NCBI RefSeq assembly: GCF_907164915.1
Contig: NC_061869.1
Span: forward strand, 39,556,840-39,620,839
Origin: Impatiens glandulifera
Taxonomy: Eukaryota; Streptophyta; Magnoliopsida; Ericales; Balsaminaceae
Direction: 5' to 3'
DNA length: 64,000 nucleotides
Shown: positions 24,067 through 35,990 of the stretch, piece by piece
Layout of the letters: each line of letters starts with the position of its first letter
How positions within the stretch are numbered: position 1 is the stretch's first letter
Notes under the pieces: generated by a model
What the model was told of the DNA's origin: nothing
Database searches by the model: none
What the model saw: only the letters and a program-made list of their open reading frames with translations
Translations under genes and position numbers: made by a program

Positions 24067-24100
24067 GTTGGTCTGCGAGAAAATCTGCTACAACGCTCCC

Positions 24101-24658
24101 CTAGATAGATTTCTTAATTGTGTACACGATGTCGTTCTCTGATATCATCATCATCCACTTAGCTAACCTCGGAGACAAAAGCGTTTTCTGGAATAAATAA
24201 CGAATTGGATCGAGTCTTGATACTAGCTTGACTGTGTGGGCTTGCATGTAATGCCTTAGCCTCTTAGTGACCCAAGCTAGGGCCCAACACACCTTTTCTA
24301 CTAGCGAGTAATTAAGTTCGTAGCCTGTCATGCGCTTGCTTATGTAGTAGACTGCGACTTCCATCTTTTCCTCGTTTTCTTGGGCTAGTAGACTACCCAT
24401 TCCATTTTCTGTGACTGTTAAGTATAGGATTAGCGGTACGCCTGGTCTTGGCGGCATCAGAATGGGAGGATCCTTGAGGTATCCCTTTATCTTCTCGAAT
24501 GCGTTCTGACAAGCATCATCCCAAACAAATCTTTCATTTTTCCTTAAAAGTTTAAACAAAGGATCACATGTCATAGTCAACTTGTTTATGAATCGACTTA
24601 TATACTGGATCTTTCCTAGAAAGCCTCGCACTTCTTTCTCGCTTCGTGGAGGTGACAT
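24101..24658 (-). pseudogene. Tat-1 RNase H domain
   Basis: Reads from MSPPRSEKEVRGFLGKIQYI, the RT connection region, through LILYLTVTENGMGSLLAQ and YELNYSLVEKVCWALAW, to SPRLAKWMMMISE. A stop at 24101-24103 falls just before GSVVADFLADQP, so it is one premature stop in an otherwise continuous frame with RT and aRNH. Confidence 0.88.
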
Positions 24659-24712
24659 TGCCGTGATCGCTTCTATCTTGCTCGGATCAACCTCAATTCC
24701 TCTTTGCGTGAT

Positions 24713-25562
24713 TTAGAAGCCTAACATATTTCCTGCTGTCACTCCAAATGTGCACTTCTTTGGGTTGAGCCTAAGTTGGAACTTCCTAATTCGTTGTAAG
24801 AATTTGTCAAGATTTTGGATGTGCCCTTCTCGATCTTTTGATTTGACAATCATATCATCGACATAGACTTCTACCTCCTTGTGGATCATATCGTGAAGAA
24901 TCATCATGGCAGCTCGTTGATACGTTGCTCCTGCGTTCTTCAGCCCGAAAGGCATGACTCGATAACAAAATGTTCCGACTTCTGTGATGAATGTTGTCTT
25001 CTCCTTGTCTTCAGGAGCCATCAATACTTGGTTGTAGCCTGAGAATCTGTCCATGAATGATAGGAGTTGATGGCTTGCTGCATGATCCACTAGCACGTCG
25101 ACGTGTGGTAGTGTAAAGTTGTCTTTAGGGCTTGCTTTGTTGAGATTCTGATAGTTTACACACACTCGGATCTTTCCATCTTTCTTTGCGAATGGGACTA
25201 CATTGGCAATCCATTCTGGGTAATTTACCACTTCGAGGAATCCTGCGTCGAGCTGTTTCTGAACTTCCTCTTTGATCTTGTCCACGATGTCTGCTTTCAT
25301 TCTTCGGAGCTTCTGCTTCACTGGTTTTGCGTCTTCATAAAGTGGTAAGCGGTGTTGGATGATTTATGGATCAATTCCTGACATATCTTTATAAGACCAT
25401 GCAAAAACATTTTTGTTTGCTTTTAAAAGTTTAGTCATATTTTCTCGTTCTAAATCGTTTAAACTTTTTCCGATTAAAACAATCTGAGGATCTTCTTCTG
25501 TGTTAAGGTTTATTTCAATTGTTTCTTCTGCAACAAGTTCCTTAAGGCCTTCAATAATGACA
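24713..25562 (-). pseudogene. Tat-1 reverse transcriptase domain
   Basis: The uninterrupted part (25321-24713) holds WIANVVPFAKKDGKIRVCV, the Asp motif FMDRFSGYNQ, MPFGLKNAGATYQ and the catalytic YVDD box in EVEVYVDDMIVKS. Upstream, the same frame carries the Tat pre-RT segment VFAWSYKDMSGIDP and then a TAA at 25364-25366. A second TAA at 24713-24715 replaces a residue in GF-ITQRG. Further upstream, near 25562, the frame shifts relative to the gag remnant. RT synthesises element cDNA; this copy cannot give a full protein. Confidence 0.9.
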
Positions 25563-25926
25563 TCATCAAACCATCAAATTTTCTACGAGGTGGAGCAGTA
25601 GTGGCACTCCTTGCTTGTGATGATTGTTGACTTTGTTTAGGAGAAATGAGTTCTCTTGATGAGCATTTATTTCTTGAGTTTAACGTTCTTGCATGACTCT
25701 TGTTTTGAATAGACCTTTCTGCAGCTTTCCAACCATCCATGAATGCCTTGCTTACCCTTTATCTTTCTTCTCGCAAGCTTTTCGGATTAAGGGGTTCGAT
25801 TGTCGCATAAGTTTCGACTTATGTTGTGAGGTCTTCAAGTTGTTGCCCCAATTGTATTAGTGTATCACGAAGATCGTCTAGCTTTAGATGAACTGACTCA
25901 TTGAACCTTCTTGGTGGGTTAGTCAT
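25510..25926 (-). pseudogene. Tat-1 gag remnant
   Basis: Starts at ATG 25926-25924 (MTNPPRRFNESVHLKLDDL) and is broken by two TAA codons before KAFMDGWKAAERSIQNKS. It then runs as a Ser/Gln-rich tail into RKFDG and shifts frame towards pol. A complete Tat gag plus protease would be well over 1.5 kb; here about 0.4 kb is left, so the zinc-finger region and all of protease are deleted. Confidence 0.6.
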
Positions 25927-27089
25927 TGTAAATTATGGTGAATATGAGTATGTTGTGTTCAAGAGAACAAAGTCAGTTCGAACCCCTTTATCAAGTAAAA
26001 CAAGCAATGCGTTGCTCGTATGCACATAATCCCTAACACGCAATAGACGCTCAATTTACCCATTCACAATGTATAACATGTAGAAAAGGATGAGTAAAAT
26101 AAGAATGAGTTATTTTATTAAAATCCTAAGTGTCATGAATAAAATCACAAACTCAAGTCATAAAATAAAAAAACAAAGCAAGCACCCCTCATCCTTTCGT
26201 TACAATGTCGCTCATGTATCTTCATAAAGAGATTTACATTTCAAGCATAAAGAAATCTAGTCTAAGTCTATGAATCTTCAAGTCTTTTTGTCTTTCTTGA
26301 TCTTCTTTGCGCCTTATGCGTCTCTCTTGATTAGATCTTGCGCTTAAAATCTGAGTAGTAAAGACACAAAGAAAGAAAACTAGTTACATTAGATTCTTCT
26401 TTTAGCTTTTCTAGGTTTCCTCAATTTTACTCCTTTAAAACTATTAAGTTTAGCCTCAAAATTTCGAAATTGTTCACATGTTTCATGACATTTTAAAACT
26501 TTGATTGGATAAACTGAGCGCCTAGAAATATCTATATGCATACATGTATTTATCATATATAGTAGTCAAGTAAAGGGCTTCGTGACGTGGCTTTGTTGCT
26601 CGACAGGACGAGACGAGGCAACGACTTGGTAGAATTGCTTTTTGGATTTTTGTTCTAAAGTTGGAAATGGCTTAAGAGAGAGTTGTTCCACCGACAAGGA
26701 TACTATCCCAAAAGGGATCTCTCGATGCAAGGGGAGCTCTCAATTGGACATCCCCCTCACCTCTATTTCAAAATCCCTCATTTTCAATAGTAGGGGATAT
26801 TTGAAAAGAAGAGAGGGTTAATCCGGGTTTTTCCTAGTATTTTTCTCAACTCTCAAATCACACAAAAAAGCCTTCAAGGCAAGGGTTGAGAGTGTCATTC
26901 ACATTGACTACCCTTAGCACATAACATATAGATGTGTGAGCTTCATCCAATGATGTATACCCACACACCTCCACGTTGGAGCTCCAAGTCTCATGCAAAT
27001 AATCAATAAATGTGAACATGGAGTATGAATTAAAGCATAAGAAAGTTTAAATACTTGGCCAAAATTACTTTCAAGTCAAACGTCGAATG
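25927..27089 (-). other. Tat-1 5' leader
   Basis: Non-coding leader between primer site and gag. No ORF1 like that of Tat-2 is seen. It contains a stretch around 26580-26900 with GACGAGACGAGGCAACGAC and CTCCACGTTGGAGCTCCA (near 26970) similar in style to the Tat-2 leader. Confidence 0.5.
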
Positions 27090-27107
27090 TCCCCAGCAGA
27101 GTCGCCA
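27090..27107 (-). promoter_or_regulatory. Tat-1 primer-binding site
   Basis: TGGCGACTCTGCTGGGGA on the minus strand, six bases inside the 5' LTR. It fits the tRNA-Arg-type primer site known for Ogre/Tat elements; the tRNA assignment is from memory. Confidence 0.75.
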
Positions 27108-27113
27108 GAAAAC

Positions 27114-29156
27114 TGTGATCGATTTTTTAAAAAAAGAATTTTGATCAACCAGTTTGAAATTCTGGGACACTCTTTAAAAAAAATTATATTTTGAAAATGT
27201 GAGGGGAATTAATTTTAATGTTGAAAAAAATTAAGTTTTAAAAACGAGACTTTATAGACAACTCCATATCTTACCTTCCCGTCGAATCTGGGAGAGATCA
27301 GGAGTTTTTTAATGGGAAGTATGTCATAGGCCTTTTTAAACTTTTTTCAGTATTAATTAACCTCACGACTAGAGAGTCGCCACCTAATTTCAAAAATTAG
27401 GAATTTAAGAGATGTGAGTTCGGCGTTTGGTTACGTGTGGGAAAGAGTTTTTTAGACGCTATGTCCCACAACGCCCCTAAGGTCTCTACTAATTAATTTT
27501 GGCTTTTTTTAAAACATTCTTACGTTTTACATTTTAGGATTTTCCATTTTAAACATTTAATGGGTTTGCATGAGATAAACAAATAAGCAAAGATAAAAGA
27601 AAACGAGAGCAAATAATTCACACATAAAATTATCCTAAAAATCAAAACTAGGCAAGTTATTAATCAAAAATTAATTGGCCTAAGTCTAGATTAATTTTTA
27701 AGAAACTTTAGTGAATTATTTAAAGGTCTAAAATTTTACTATTTTGGGGTTTTTTATTTAAATAAAAATAATAATGAAAATAATAAAAATAATAATAAAA
27801 ATAAAATAAAATAAAAAAAAAGTCCTATGTCAAAAGAAAATTCTAAGTATAAGTTTGGGCTAAGTTCAATTTTAGTTAGGGTTTAATTTAAAATTTTTTT
27901 TCTAACCTAGGATCAAGCAAGCCACAAACTCTTAACTAACCAAAATAAAAAATGTCAAACAACAAATCTTAAGACTAAAGAAAACAGAAAATAAAATAAT
28001 AAATAAATAAAAAGATAAATAAACAAATAGATGCAGCTCGGTCCTCCATCCTCAGTCCTAGGTCTTCTGATTGTCGGTCCTTGGTCCTCATTCCTCAGTT
28101 CTAAGTCATGGAAATCGGTCTTGGGTCAGCTTCAGGTTTTCAACATTAACCTATTCTAAAATGGGGTTGCTTCTTTGCAAAGAGAAATGGAAATTCTAAA
28201 CAAAAGACTTATGACCCAACAAAACTAGTTGGAGCTCTTGTTTAGATTCTTGAAAGAAAGAGGGCAGATTTTTAGATAAAATGCAATAGAGAAGGTAGAA
28301 AGGAGAGGTAGAGAAGGTTGAATGTCGAGAGTTAGAAAGGAGAGGTAGAGAAGGTTTAATGTCGAGAGTTGAAGTCCCCCTTCCTAGGTGTTAAGAGGGG
28401 TATTTATAGGCAAAGCTATGAAACCCTAGGGCCAAAGGCCCATTTAACACATTTGAAATAATGGAGCAATCTCCACTTGACATGTCAATAAATATCAAGT
28501 TTTCATCCAATGAGATTTAAGCTTTATTTAATAAATGATGTAATACTTGGTCATGCTTCTATTCACGGCTGAATTATTCTTCCTTTGACAACTTCTTCCT
28601 TTATTTTAGCAACCTCTTTTTTTCTTTCTTTGACCTAGGATGCTTCTTAAGATTGTGTTCCTACAAAATAAAGATTTTTTTAAAAACACAAATAAACAAC
28701 TTTATTTTTAATTATTCCTATTTATAAGGAACAATTCTAATTAAATAAATAAAAAGCTAACTAACTTATTCAAGAAATCAAATCTAACAAACTAATCTAA
28801 TTAAAATAAAACAAAATATAACTAACGAAATTTTATAAAAACGTTAATATATATTTTGTAAAATAATTTTTTTTAATTTTTATTTTTTATAAATACCCAA
28901 GGTAATTAGTTAAATAAAACCTTGAATATTCTAAGTATAATAACTTCTCTAAGTGTTGTAACATAGACAAATTACTACCTTAACTTTATTAAGAATCCAA
29001 AATCAATTATTTTCAAAAACTCAATTGTTCTAAAAATAATCGTCTTTAAAATAAATCGTGCAATGAGCCTGCGAATGAATTCAAGAAACTTGTATAGACT
29101 CAGATTTATTAAAAGCATAAACTATAAAATTGGGGGATGAAAAGTGAGTGTCTACA
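27114..29156 (-). repeat. Tat-1 5' LTR (right)
   Basis: 2043 bases, TGTGATCG to TCTACA, promoter TATAAATA on the minus strand at 28401-28408, CTCGGTCC patch at 28030-28125. Nearly the same as the left LTR; by eye the aligned parts differ at only a few percent of positions, apart from indels. Confidence 0.92.
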
Positions 29157-29161
29157 ATTAG
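29157..29161. repeat. Target-site duplication of Tat-1, right
   Basis: ATTAG, identical to 15611-15615; macro-repeat unit 3 continues directly at 29162. Confidence 0.92.
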
Positions 29162-29937
29162 AAACATACAAAGGATTGGAGAACACTCTTTATACCTTAA
29201 AAAAATATTGGGGATGTTCAGATCCAAGCTTTAAAGTCAAAAGATGAAATGTCGATTATGATTGGTGGTTCCTTTGTTGAGAGGGATAAGTGACCGATAA
29301 CAAAGTATTGTAAACTCACGATATTAAAGGTCTTGATTGGGATTTGTGGTTAAAAAATATAAAAAAAGACATATCACACACATTTATATATATTCTCCTT
29401 ATGGTCTTTCTCTCTTTTTGAGGGGTTTTTGACACAAATTTCATTTAGAGTTTTTATCATGTATCATGTCAACTCTATTTTTGTTTCAAATATCACATCT
29501 CTCAGGGGAAAGAGAATGCCCTAAATACGCCAATGATATGGTACTTGAATCAATTTTTAATGTCTCAATCAATTAATCCTGAATTAAAATATAATAATAC
29601 ATTAAACTAATATTTTTTCCGTAGAATATTGAAAATAATATTTTGTATTACAAATTTAGACATTATATATAATTTTAATTAACACATGAATTAAACCGAA
29701 AAAATGACTTAAAGACCAAATTTATGTCAAAAATCACAAATTTAATCTCACTATGTACTCACTAAGAATGTTGTAAGTTTGAAGTACATCTGTGATAGGA
29801 CTATATCCTGTAATATTATAATAACGTTAATAATATAAAACTTACATATTTTTAAAATGGTTAAATATCAAATTTATTCCTACCATTGGATGCAAGTCTC
29901 AAATTTATTCATAAAACTAAAAAAATTGTTGTTTATA
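29162..29937. repeat. End of macro-repeat unit 3 and start of unit 4
   Basis: 29162-29275 finishes the truncated LTR-B of unit 3. At about 29276 the next unit start appears (GTAAACTCACGATATTAAAGG), so the array had at least four units. Unit 4 runs into the N gap; its first ~650 bases match 12950-13620. Confidence 0.78.
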
Positions 29938-30437
29938 NNNNNNNNNNNNNNNNNNNNNNNNNNNNNNNNNNNNNNNNNNNNNNNNNNNNNNNNNNNNNNN
30001 NNNNNNNNNNNNNNNNNNNNNNNNNNNNNNNNNNNNNNNNNNNNNNNNNNNNNNNNNNNNNNNNNNNNNNNNNNNNNNNNNNNNNNNNNNNNNNNNNNNN
30101 NNNNNNNNNNNNNNNNNNNNNNNNNNNNNNNNNNNNNNNNNNNNNNNNNNNNNNNNNNNNNNNNNNNNNNNNNNNNNNNNNNNNNNNNNNNNNNNNNNNN
30201 NNNNNNNNNNNNNNNNNNNNNNNNNNNNNNNNNNNNNNNNNNNNNNNNNNNNNNNNNNNNNNNNNNNNNNNNNNNNNNNNNNNNNNNNNNNNNNNNNNNN
30301 NNNNNNNNNNNNNNNNNNNNNNNNNNNNNNNNNNNNNNNNNNNNNNNNNNNNNNNNNNNNNNNNNNNNNNNNNNNNNNNNNNNNNNNNNNNNNNNNNNNN
30401 NNNNNNNNNNNNNNNNNNNNNNNNNNNNNNNNNNNNN
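29938..30437. other. Assembly gap (500 N)
   Basis: Second run of exactly 500 N. It cuts macro-repeat unit 4, so the true length of the tandem array is unknown. Confidence 0.97.
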
Positions 30438-31251
30438 GGGAAGATATGCGATTTTCGAATTTTAGAAATATATAAAAAATAATAAATCTCTTTTCAAAAT
30501 TTTAAAATAAAAATGAAATCAAATCAGAGAATTTGTTAGAAAACAGTTGGTGACTTATGAGTCGCCACCTAATTTTTTTACCAAAATTACGAAAAGAAAT
30601 ATTTTTGGCGTGTAAAACAACAACGTTATCGGAAAATAATTTTTTTAGGGGTTCGATACTTTGTTACGCGTGAGAAAGAGCCTTTGTGCTATGTCTCAAG
30701 TGTCTGTTATAAAAATGCTTAACTTTTAATATTTTGACCATGTTTTAGAAATATTTTACACTTATTTTAATTCATTTATTTTTCAAATTCTAACTAGTCT
30801 AAAATATATATCATATGTCATAAGACTAAATTTAAAAAATAATAATTATTTATATTAAATTTTCATCTAATATTTTCCACAAAATTAGAAAAAGTAATAT
30901 TTTTGGTATTTACAAAACTAACGCTATAGAAAAAGAAATGTTTTAGGCGTTTAGTGAATGATTACACATGAGAAAAAACTTGATGTTATGTTTCACGTGC
31001 CCGTTAAAAAATTATCTCTATTTTTAATACTTTTGACATCTTTAAGAAATGTTTTACATTTATTTTAATTCATTTATTTTTCGAATCCTAACCGATCTAA
31101 AATAACTATCTTATTCGATAAGAATAAATTTAAAAGAAATGATAGTTATTTAAATTAAATAATTTTTTTCTGTTCAGGATAATAATAATTATTTACATTA
31201 AATAAACTAAACCTTAAACATTAGAAAAATGAGAAAATAAATTTATGAGTA
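30438..31251. repeat. AT-rich remnant with two ~310-bp diverged copies, Tat-LTR-like
   Basis: No coding content. Block 30570-30800 is repeated in diverged form at 30880-31110 (shared words ATTACGAAAAG/ATTAGAAAAAG, GTTACGCGTGAG/ATTACACATGAG, TTATTTTAATTCATTTATTTTTC). The first block follows GAGTCGCCACCTAATTT, also found in Tat-1 LTRs (15879 and 27377 areas), and the following word order is similar, so an old Tat-type LTR is likely. Confidence 0.45.
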
Positions 31252-32563
31252 TGTTAAAATAAGTTAAATGAAGAGAAAGAAAGAATTAATTAAAAGATAA
31301 ATAATTAATTAAGATTTAATGTATTAATTGATTAAAATGAACTTAGGTGAATAAAACTAAGTTTAATTAAATACGACATAGTTTTCATAATGAATTCATA
31401 AGTGAATAAACCTAAGTTGTGCAAATGTCTATGCGCATGTACAATTGAGGAAGCGCGAGTAGACATCTCACTTCGAACAGACGTCTCGAGCTGAGAATGC
31501 GCGAATATAAGTCTCGAGCTAAAAATGTGCGAGCATACGTCTCAAGCTGAGGAAGAGCGAGTAGACGTCTCAGGATAAGGAAGCGCAACAAACGTCTCGA
31601 GCTGAGAAAGCGCGAGTAGACGCCTTGCTTCAGCAGCAGTCTAAAGAAGCGCGAGCAGACCCCTTGCTTCAGCAACAGTCTAAAGACGCGCGAGCAGACG
31701 CCTTGCTTCAGCAGCATTCTGAAGAAGTGCGAGTAGACACCTTGCTTCAGTAGCAGTTTGAAGAAGCGCGAGAAGACGCCTTGATTCAGCAGCAGTCTGA
31801 AGAAGTGCGAGCAGACGCCTTACTTCAGCAGTCGTCTAAAGAAGAGCTCTACTTATTTGAATTCATTATAAATAGACTTCCCAGTCAACTTATTACAACT
31901 GCCATCAAGTGTTCAACCATTAGAAAGTCGACACATATCTACGTATCAGATTCGATCGTTGCCTACTTCTCAACATGAAAGGACATCAAAGTACAACGTC
32001 GAATCCGTGGACTTATGAACGGATCACTGTAGCTCTAGTACGGAGGATCCCCGAATATCTGGATTTGAGGTATGTTGAATCTTTCCCGATCATTTCAAAA
32101 TCTAAAAATTAGAGTCAATCGTTGCTACACTTAACTATAAAAGATCTTCTGAGTACAACGGCGAACCAGTTACGTTACATAGTAACAAAATTACATAGTC
32201 AAAGAGTTCTAAGTTCTTACTCTCTCTTTAACTATAATAAGCATACATTGTATAAGTTGAGAGTATATTCAGTATTATAAGTTGAACAAAAAGTTGTATG
32301 TTCAACAAAGTGAGTACTAGAAGTTCAGAATAGGCAGTTGTTAAGTCTTAAGTTCTGACTAGGTTTGTATAGGCACTATATAAACCAAAGTCTTCTATTG
32401 GAATCCTTCAGACCTAAGTTTTGACTGAGTATATTTAGTATTGCAACAATTTGTGTTGAATAAAAACAAATTTTAATCTCTAACAGGATTAAAATTGCAT
32501 TGTAAGTCAATATTAAAACACTAATATTCAATCCCCCTTCAATTGTTCTAACCGATCCTAACA
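31252..32563 (+). repeat. 5' LTR of a Ty1/copia (SIRE-like) element
   Basis: 1312 bases from TGTTAAAAT to CTAACA, followed at once by a primer site. Boundaries agree with two solo LTRs of the same family (39238-41293 and 61381-62589, both minus orientation). TATAAATA lies at 31867-31874 and starts R. Upstream of it is a ~39-base tandem repeat. The 3' LTR of this element is not in the window. Confidence 0.75.
31560..31845 (+). repeat. ~39-bp tandem repeat in copia LTR U3
   Basis: About six units with GAAGCGCGAGCAGACGCC, TTGCTTCAGCAGCAGTCT and variants. Similar words occur reversed in the solo LTR at 62190-62350. Minus-strand open frames across it are just the repeat read in frame. Confidence 0.8.
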
Positions 32564-32564
32564 A

Positions 32565-32583
32565 GTTGTATTAGAGCAAGAGT
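32565..32583 (+). promoter_or_regulatory. Copia primer-binding site
   Basis: GTTGTATTAGAGCAAGAG right after the LTR resembles the initiator-Met tRNA primer site of plant copia elements (TGGTATCAGAGC core) with a few changes. Confidence 0.6.
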
Positions 32584-32602
32584 TTATATTCTCAAGCAAA
32601 TC

Positions 32603-33800
32603 AATCATCCTAAAATAATTCCCAATGTTCACCAAGAAGATTATGATGATTGGAAAATAAGGATGCAAGCTCACTTGACTACTCAAGATGACGATATGTG
32701 GTACTTTATCACTGATGGGCCGATGAAGATCCATACGATCAGCACATTCATAACCTCAACCAATGGTATTCTTAAGATGAAGGATAAACCAATACATGAG
32801 TGAACTGCTGAAGATAAAAAGAATTCTAACCTAGACAATGTGGCCCAAGATATCCTCTATAAGGCACTGGACAAAAATATGTTCAGCAAGATCAAGTCAT
32901 GCGCAACTGCCAAAGAAATTTGGGAGAAGCTGACTCAACTCTGTGAAGGCAACGACCAAACCAAAGAAAATAAGCTGATGGTTGCCACATAGAAGTTTGA
33001 AAACATCAAGATGCGTCCTGGAGAGAAAATGACTGAATTCGATGAACGTTTCAGTAGTATTGTCATTGAACTCTCCAATCCTGGAAAGACTTACAACAAT
33101 AAAGAGGTTGTTATTAAAGTCATGAGAGCTCTTCCTAGAGAATGGGACATCAAGACGATAACAATGAGGGAATCCAAATATCTCAACAAGATTGAGCTGC
33201 ACGACTTATTCGCCGATTTGAAAGTCTACGAGTTTGAAATAACTTAAGGAATAAAGAGGAGCTATCAACGTCGACCATCATAGAGCCTCTAGTGACTGCT
33301 GAAGAGCCACATACCACCGCTACTGTTGTGAAATTTGCTGAGCAGATTAGCAACGATGCAATGTCATTCTTCTTCAAGAAGTTTGGCAAATTTATGAAGA
33401 AGAACCATCCCAACTCTAATTTTAATAGATCTAATAATAAAGATGAACCAAAAGCTAACTTGAAATGCTTTAACTATGATAAACTAGGTCATTTCAAGGC
33501 TGACTGCAGAAAGCCCAAAAGGGATGACAAGAAGCAATCAGATAGAAGAAATAGAAAAGAACAAAAAGCTCTGCTAGATTAGGAAATCAAGAGAAAATGG
33601 GATGATAGTGAATTAGATGACAGCTCAACAAGCGAAAGTGAAGATGAGGGTGTCAAATGTTTCATGGCTGACTGCACTGAGGTGTTTGGCTTTTCCTATG
33701 ATGACTTCACGAGAGATGATCTATTCATTGCACTCAATGATATGGTCTTTGAGTATAAGAATCTGTCAAACTCTTTTAATGAAATTAATTTAAAAAATGA
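32603..33800 (+). pseudogene. Copia gag remnant with defective zinc knuckle
   Basis: The frame starts NVHQEDYDDWKIRMQAHL, the typical gag start of copia elements, and continues with ALDKNMFSKIKSCATAKEIW and MRPGEKMTEFDERFSSIV up to a TAA at 33245-33247. At least two earlier stops interrupt it. After a frame change, 33292-33582 has CFNYDKLGHFKADCRK: a CCHC knuckle whose second Cys is Tyr. Beyond a TAG at 33580-33582 the same frame gives an acidic Ser/Glu tail (DDSSTSESEDEGVKCFMAD). Gag would package element RNA; this copy is dead. Confidence 0.8.
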
Positions 33801-34469
33801 ATCTGACAGTTCAAGTTTTTCATCTCAAATACCCTGAATCTGAAGTTTTTAAAAATAATGTATTAAATGAGTTCTCATTTGAGAATTATAAGCTCAAAGA
33901 AACAATAAAAACTCTTTCCGCTGAAAACCAAAGATTGAACTATGTGATAGTTCTTGGACGAAATCTGGAAAAGCTGTTATATAAGTGATTACTAAGCAAA
34001 GGCCTGCCGGATGTAAATCTGGTTAAGGATTTGATAACAACTCTCCAGATGAGTCCAGTAAAAAGTTGAACACAGTTAAAGGTAAGTTTAAATCCATAAA
34101 CTTTGTCAAGAGTACTTTCACTAATACTAGAACTAGTCACAGCTGTGATGACTTAACCTTAAAAGATAATATTAAATATATTAAGCCAACTACCAACTGA
34201 CTCAAGCCTTAGAAGCTAGCAGCCAACTGATCTAGCAAACAAAACTTTGATAGAAAGTCAAAAAAATTTCATCAAAAATCATCCTCTAAGACTAAGGGAT
34301 CATCAACTGGCAGAAAGACGTTCGCCAACTAAAAATCTTACTCTTTGTTGACAACACAAAATGGGAGATCCATAAAAATAACCCAAATATAGATCCCCAA
34401 GGGACTAATTAATCATGGACCCAAATGAAGCTGGGTACCAAAGATGTAAATATGTATATTTGTAGGTAA

Positions 34470-35990
34470 CTCAATTGAACTGCCAAGAGGAGTCTGTTTG
34501 GTATCTGGACAGCGTCTACTCCAAACATATGACAGGAAACCGTAGGCTTCTGATTGACATAACTAATTGTACATGACTAAAAATCACAATCGGTGATAAC
34601 ATCAAAGGTAAAACCGTGGATAAGAGTAAGATTGTCTACGGTAATTTTACTATTAATAACGTGTTGTTAGTAGAAAATCAATGTTATAACTTGATTAATC
34701 TTAGTCAAATGTGTGATAACGACTACATTGTAGATTTTCAAAAACATGCATGTGTAGTTAAAAATTAGCAAGGAAACACTCTGCTGACAGGAAATAGAAT
34801 AGGAAACTCATATAAGATGAACTGGAAGCCTAAGACTTTTGATCTTGTTTGAATGATAGCTAAAAATAATTTAAATTAGTTTTGGCATAAAAGATTAAAT
34901 CATTGAAACTTTAAAATTATCAACAACATTTGTTCAAAAGATCTTGTAGTTGGTATGCATAAATTGAAGTTTTCTAAAGATAATGTTCGTCCTGCTTGTT
35001 AGATGGACAAACATGTCAGATCAACTTTTAAAAATAAAGGGAATACTCAATCCGATAGGTGTTTGAAATTATTGCACATGGATCTATTTGGTCCAATTCT
35101 AGTAACCAGCTTAAGGAGAATGAGATATACCCTTGTCATAATTGATCATTATTCTAGATTTACTTGGGTTATTTTATTAGTTTATAAGGATCAAACTACT
35201 GAAAATTTGATTAAAATCAATAAAAGATTACAAAATGTAAAATCTTTTAAGTGTTATAAAGATTACAAGTGATAGAGTAACATAATTTATAAACAAAATT
35301 TTGTCTTCCTTTCTTGAGGAATCTGCTATTAGACAAGAGTTGTCTAGTGCTAGAACCCCACAACAGAATGATGTTGTTGAAAGAAGGAACAAAACACTAA
35401 AGGAACCTTCTAAGTCAATGCTAGCAGATTCCGGTGTGTCTCAAAAGTTATGGGCAGAAACTATTAACACAACATGTTATACTCAAAATATATCAATGAT
35501 TAAAAACGTTTTAATAAAAAACCCTACGAGATTTTCTATAGTAAAGTTCCTAAAATTTCAGATTTTAGAATCTTTGGCTGTAAATATTTTATTCATAACA
35601 ATGTTAAAACTCATATGACTTCTTTTGATGCTAAGACAGACGCTGACATAATGTTAGGATATTCTTCAGTGAGTAAAGCGTATAAATTTTTTAATAAACA
35701 AACATTAACTGTTGAAAAATCTACCCATATTGTTTTTGATGAATTTGTTGAAAGTAATTCGAAAGAAATTATCGAAGTGGCTAACATGTTGGAAGCTGGT
35801 AATCTTTAATCAGATAGTGACAATGAGGTTCAGGTCATTAGAAACAACACGTCTGATTAGCTGATCAAGTTAATCAGCCAACTGATCCGGTTGAAGCTCA
35901 ACCAGAAAACCAGACTGAAAGTCAACAGGTTGTTGACAATCCAAATGTTCCTGAGACAGATAATCAGATGGCTGACCCACTAGGATCAAA
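34470..35990 (+). pseudogene. Copia protease-integrase remnant, pol cut before RT
   Basis: A protease-like block WYLDS-YSKHMTGN keeps Asp-Ser but has Val in place of Gly. A pre-integrase stretch follows (NLINLSQMCDNDYIVDF; FWHKRLNH with a stop just after it). Integrase is seen as LLHMDLFGPILVTSL and DHYSRFTWVILL, then ARTPQQNDVVERRNKTLKE, which includes the catalytic Glu region. 35615-35809 is the C-terminal half. Several stops and frameshifts break it. The sequence then reads a Gln/Asn/Pro-rich linker and ends near 35990, where RT should begin. HMDLFGP and the long LTR suggest the SIRE/Maximus clade. Confidence 0.8.

Larger units (their letters stand above)
15616..29156 (-). mobile_element. 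Tat-1: Ty3/gypsy Tat-lineage retrotransposon with both LTRs
   Basis: A 13.5-kb element bounded by LTRs that start TGTGATCG and end TCTACA, with the 5-base duplication ATTAG on both sides. It lies inside macro-repeat unit 3. Coding orientation is leftward: right LTR (5'), primer site, leader, gag remnant, RT, RNase H, archaeal-type second RNase H, integrase, long 3' region, left LTR (3'). The second RNase H between RNase H and integrase, and the primer site sequence, are diagnostic of the Tat/Ogre lineage. Most of gag and protease is missing and pol has many stops, so it is non-autonomous. Confidence 0.93.

Noticed and set aside
29857..30482. Two ~200-codon plus-strand frames
   Set aside because: Both consist almost wholly of N from the second assembly gap.
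31412..31717. 101-codon minus-strand frame rich in LLLKQGVCSR
   Set aside because: It is the ~39-bp LTR tandem repeat read in frame, not a protein gene.
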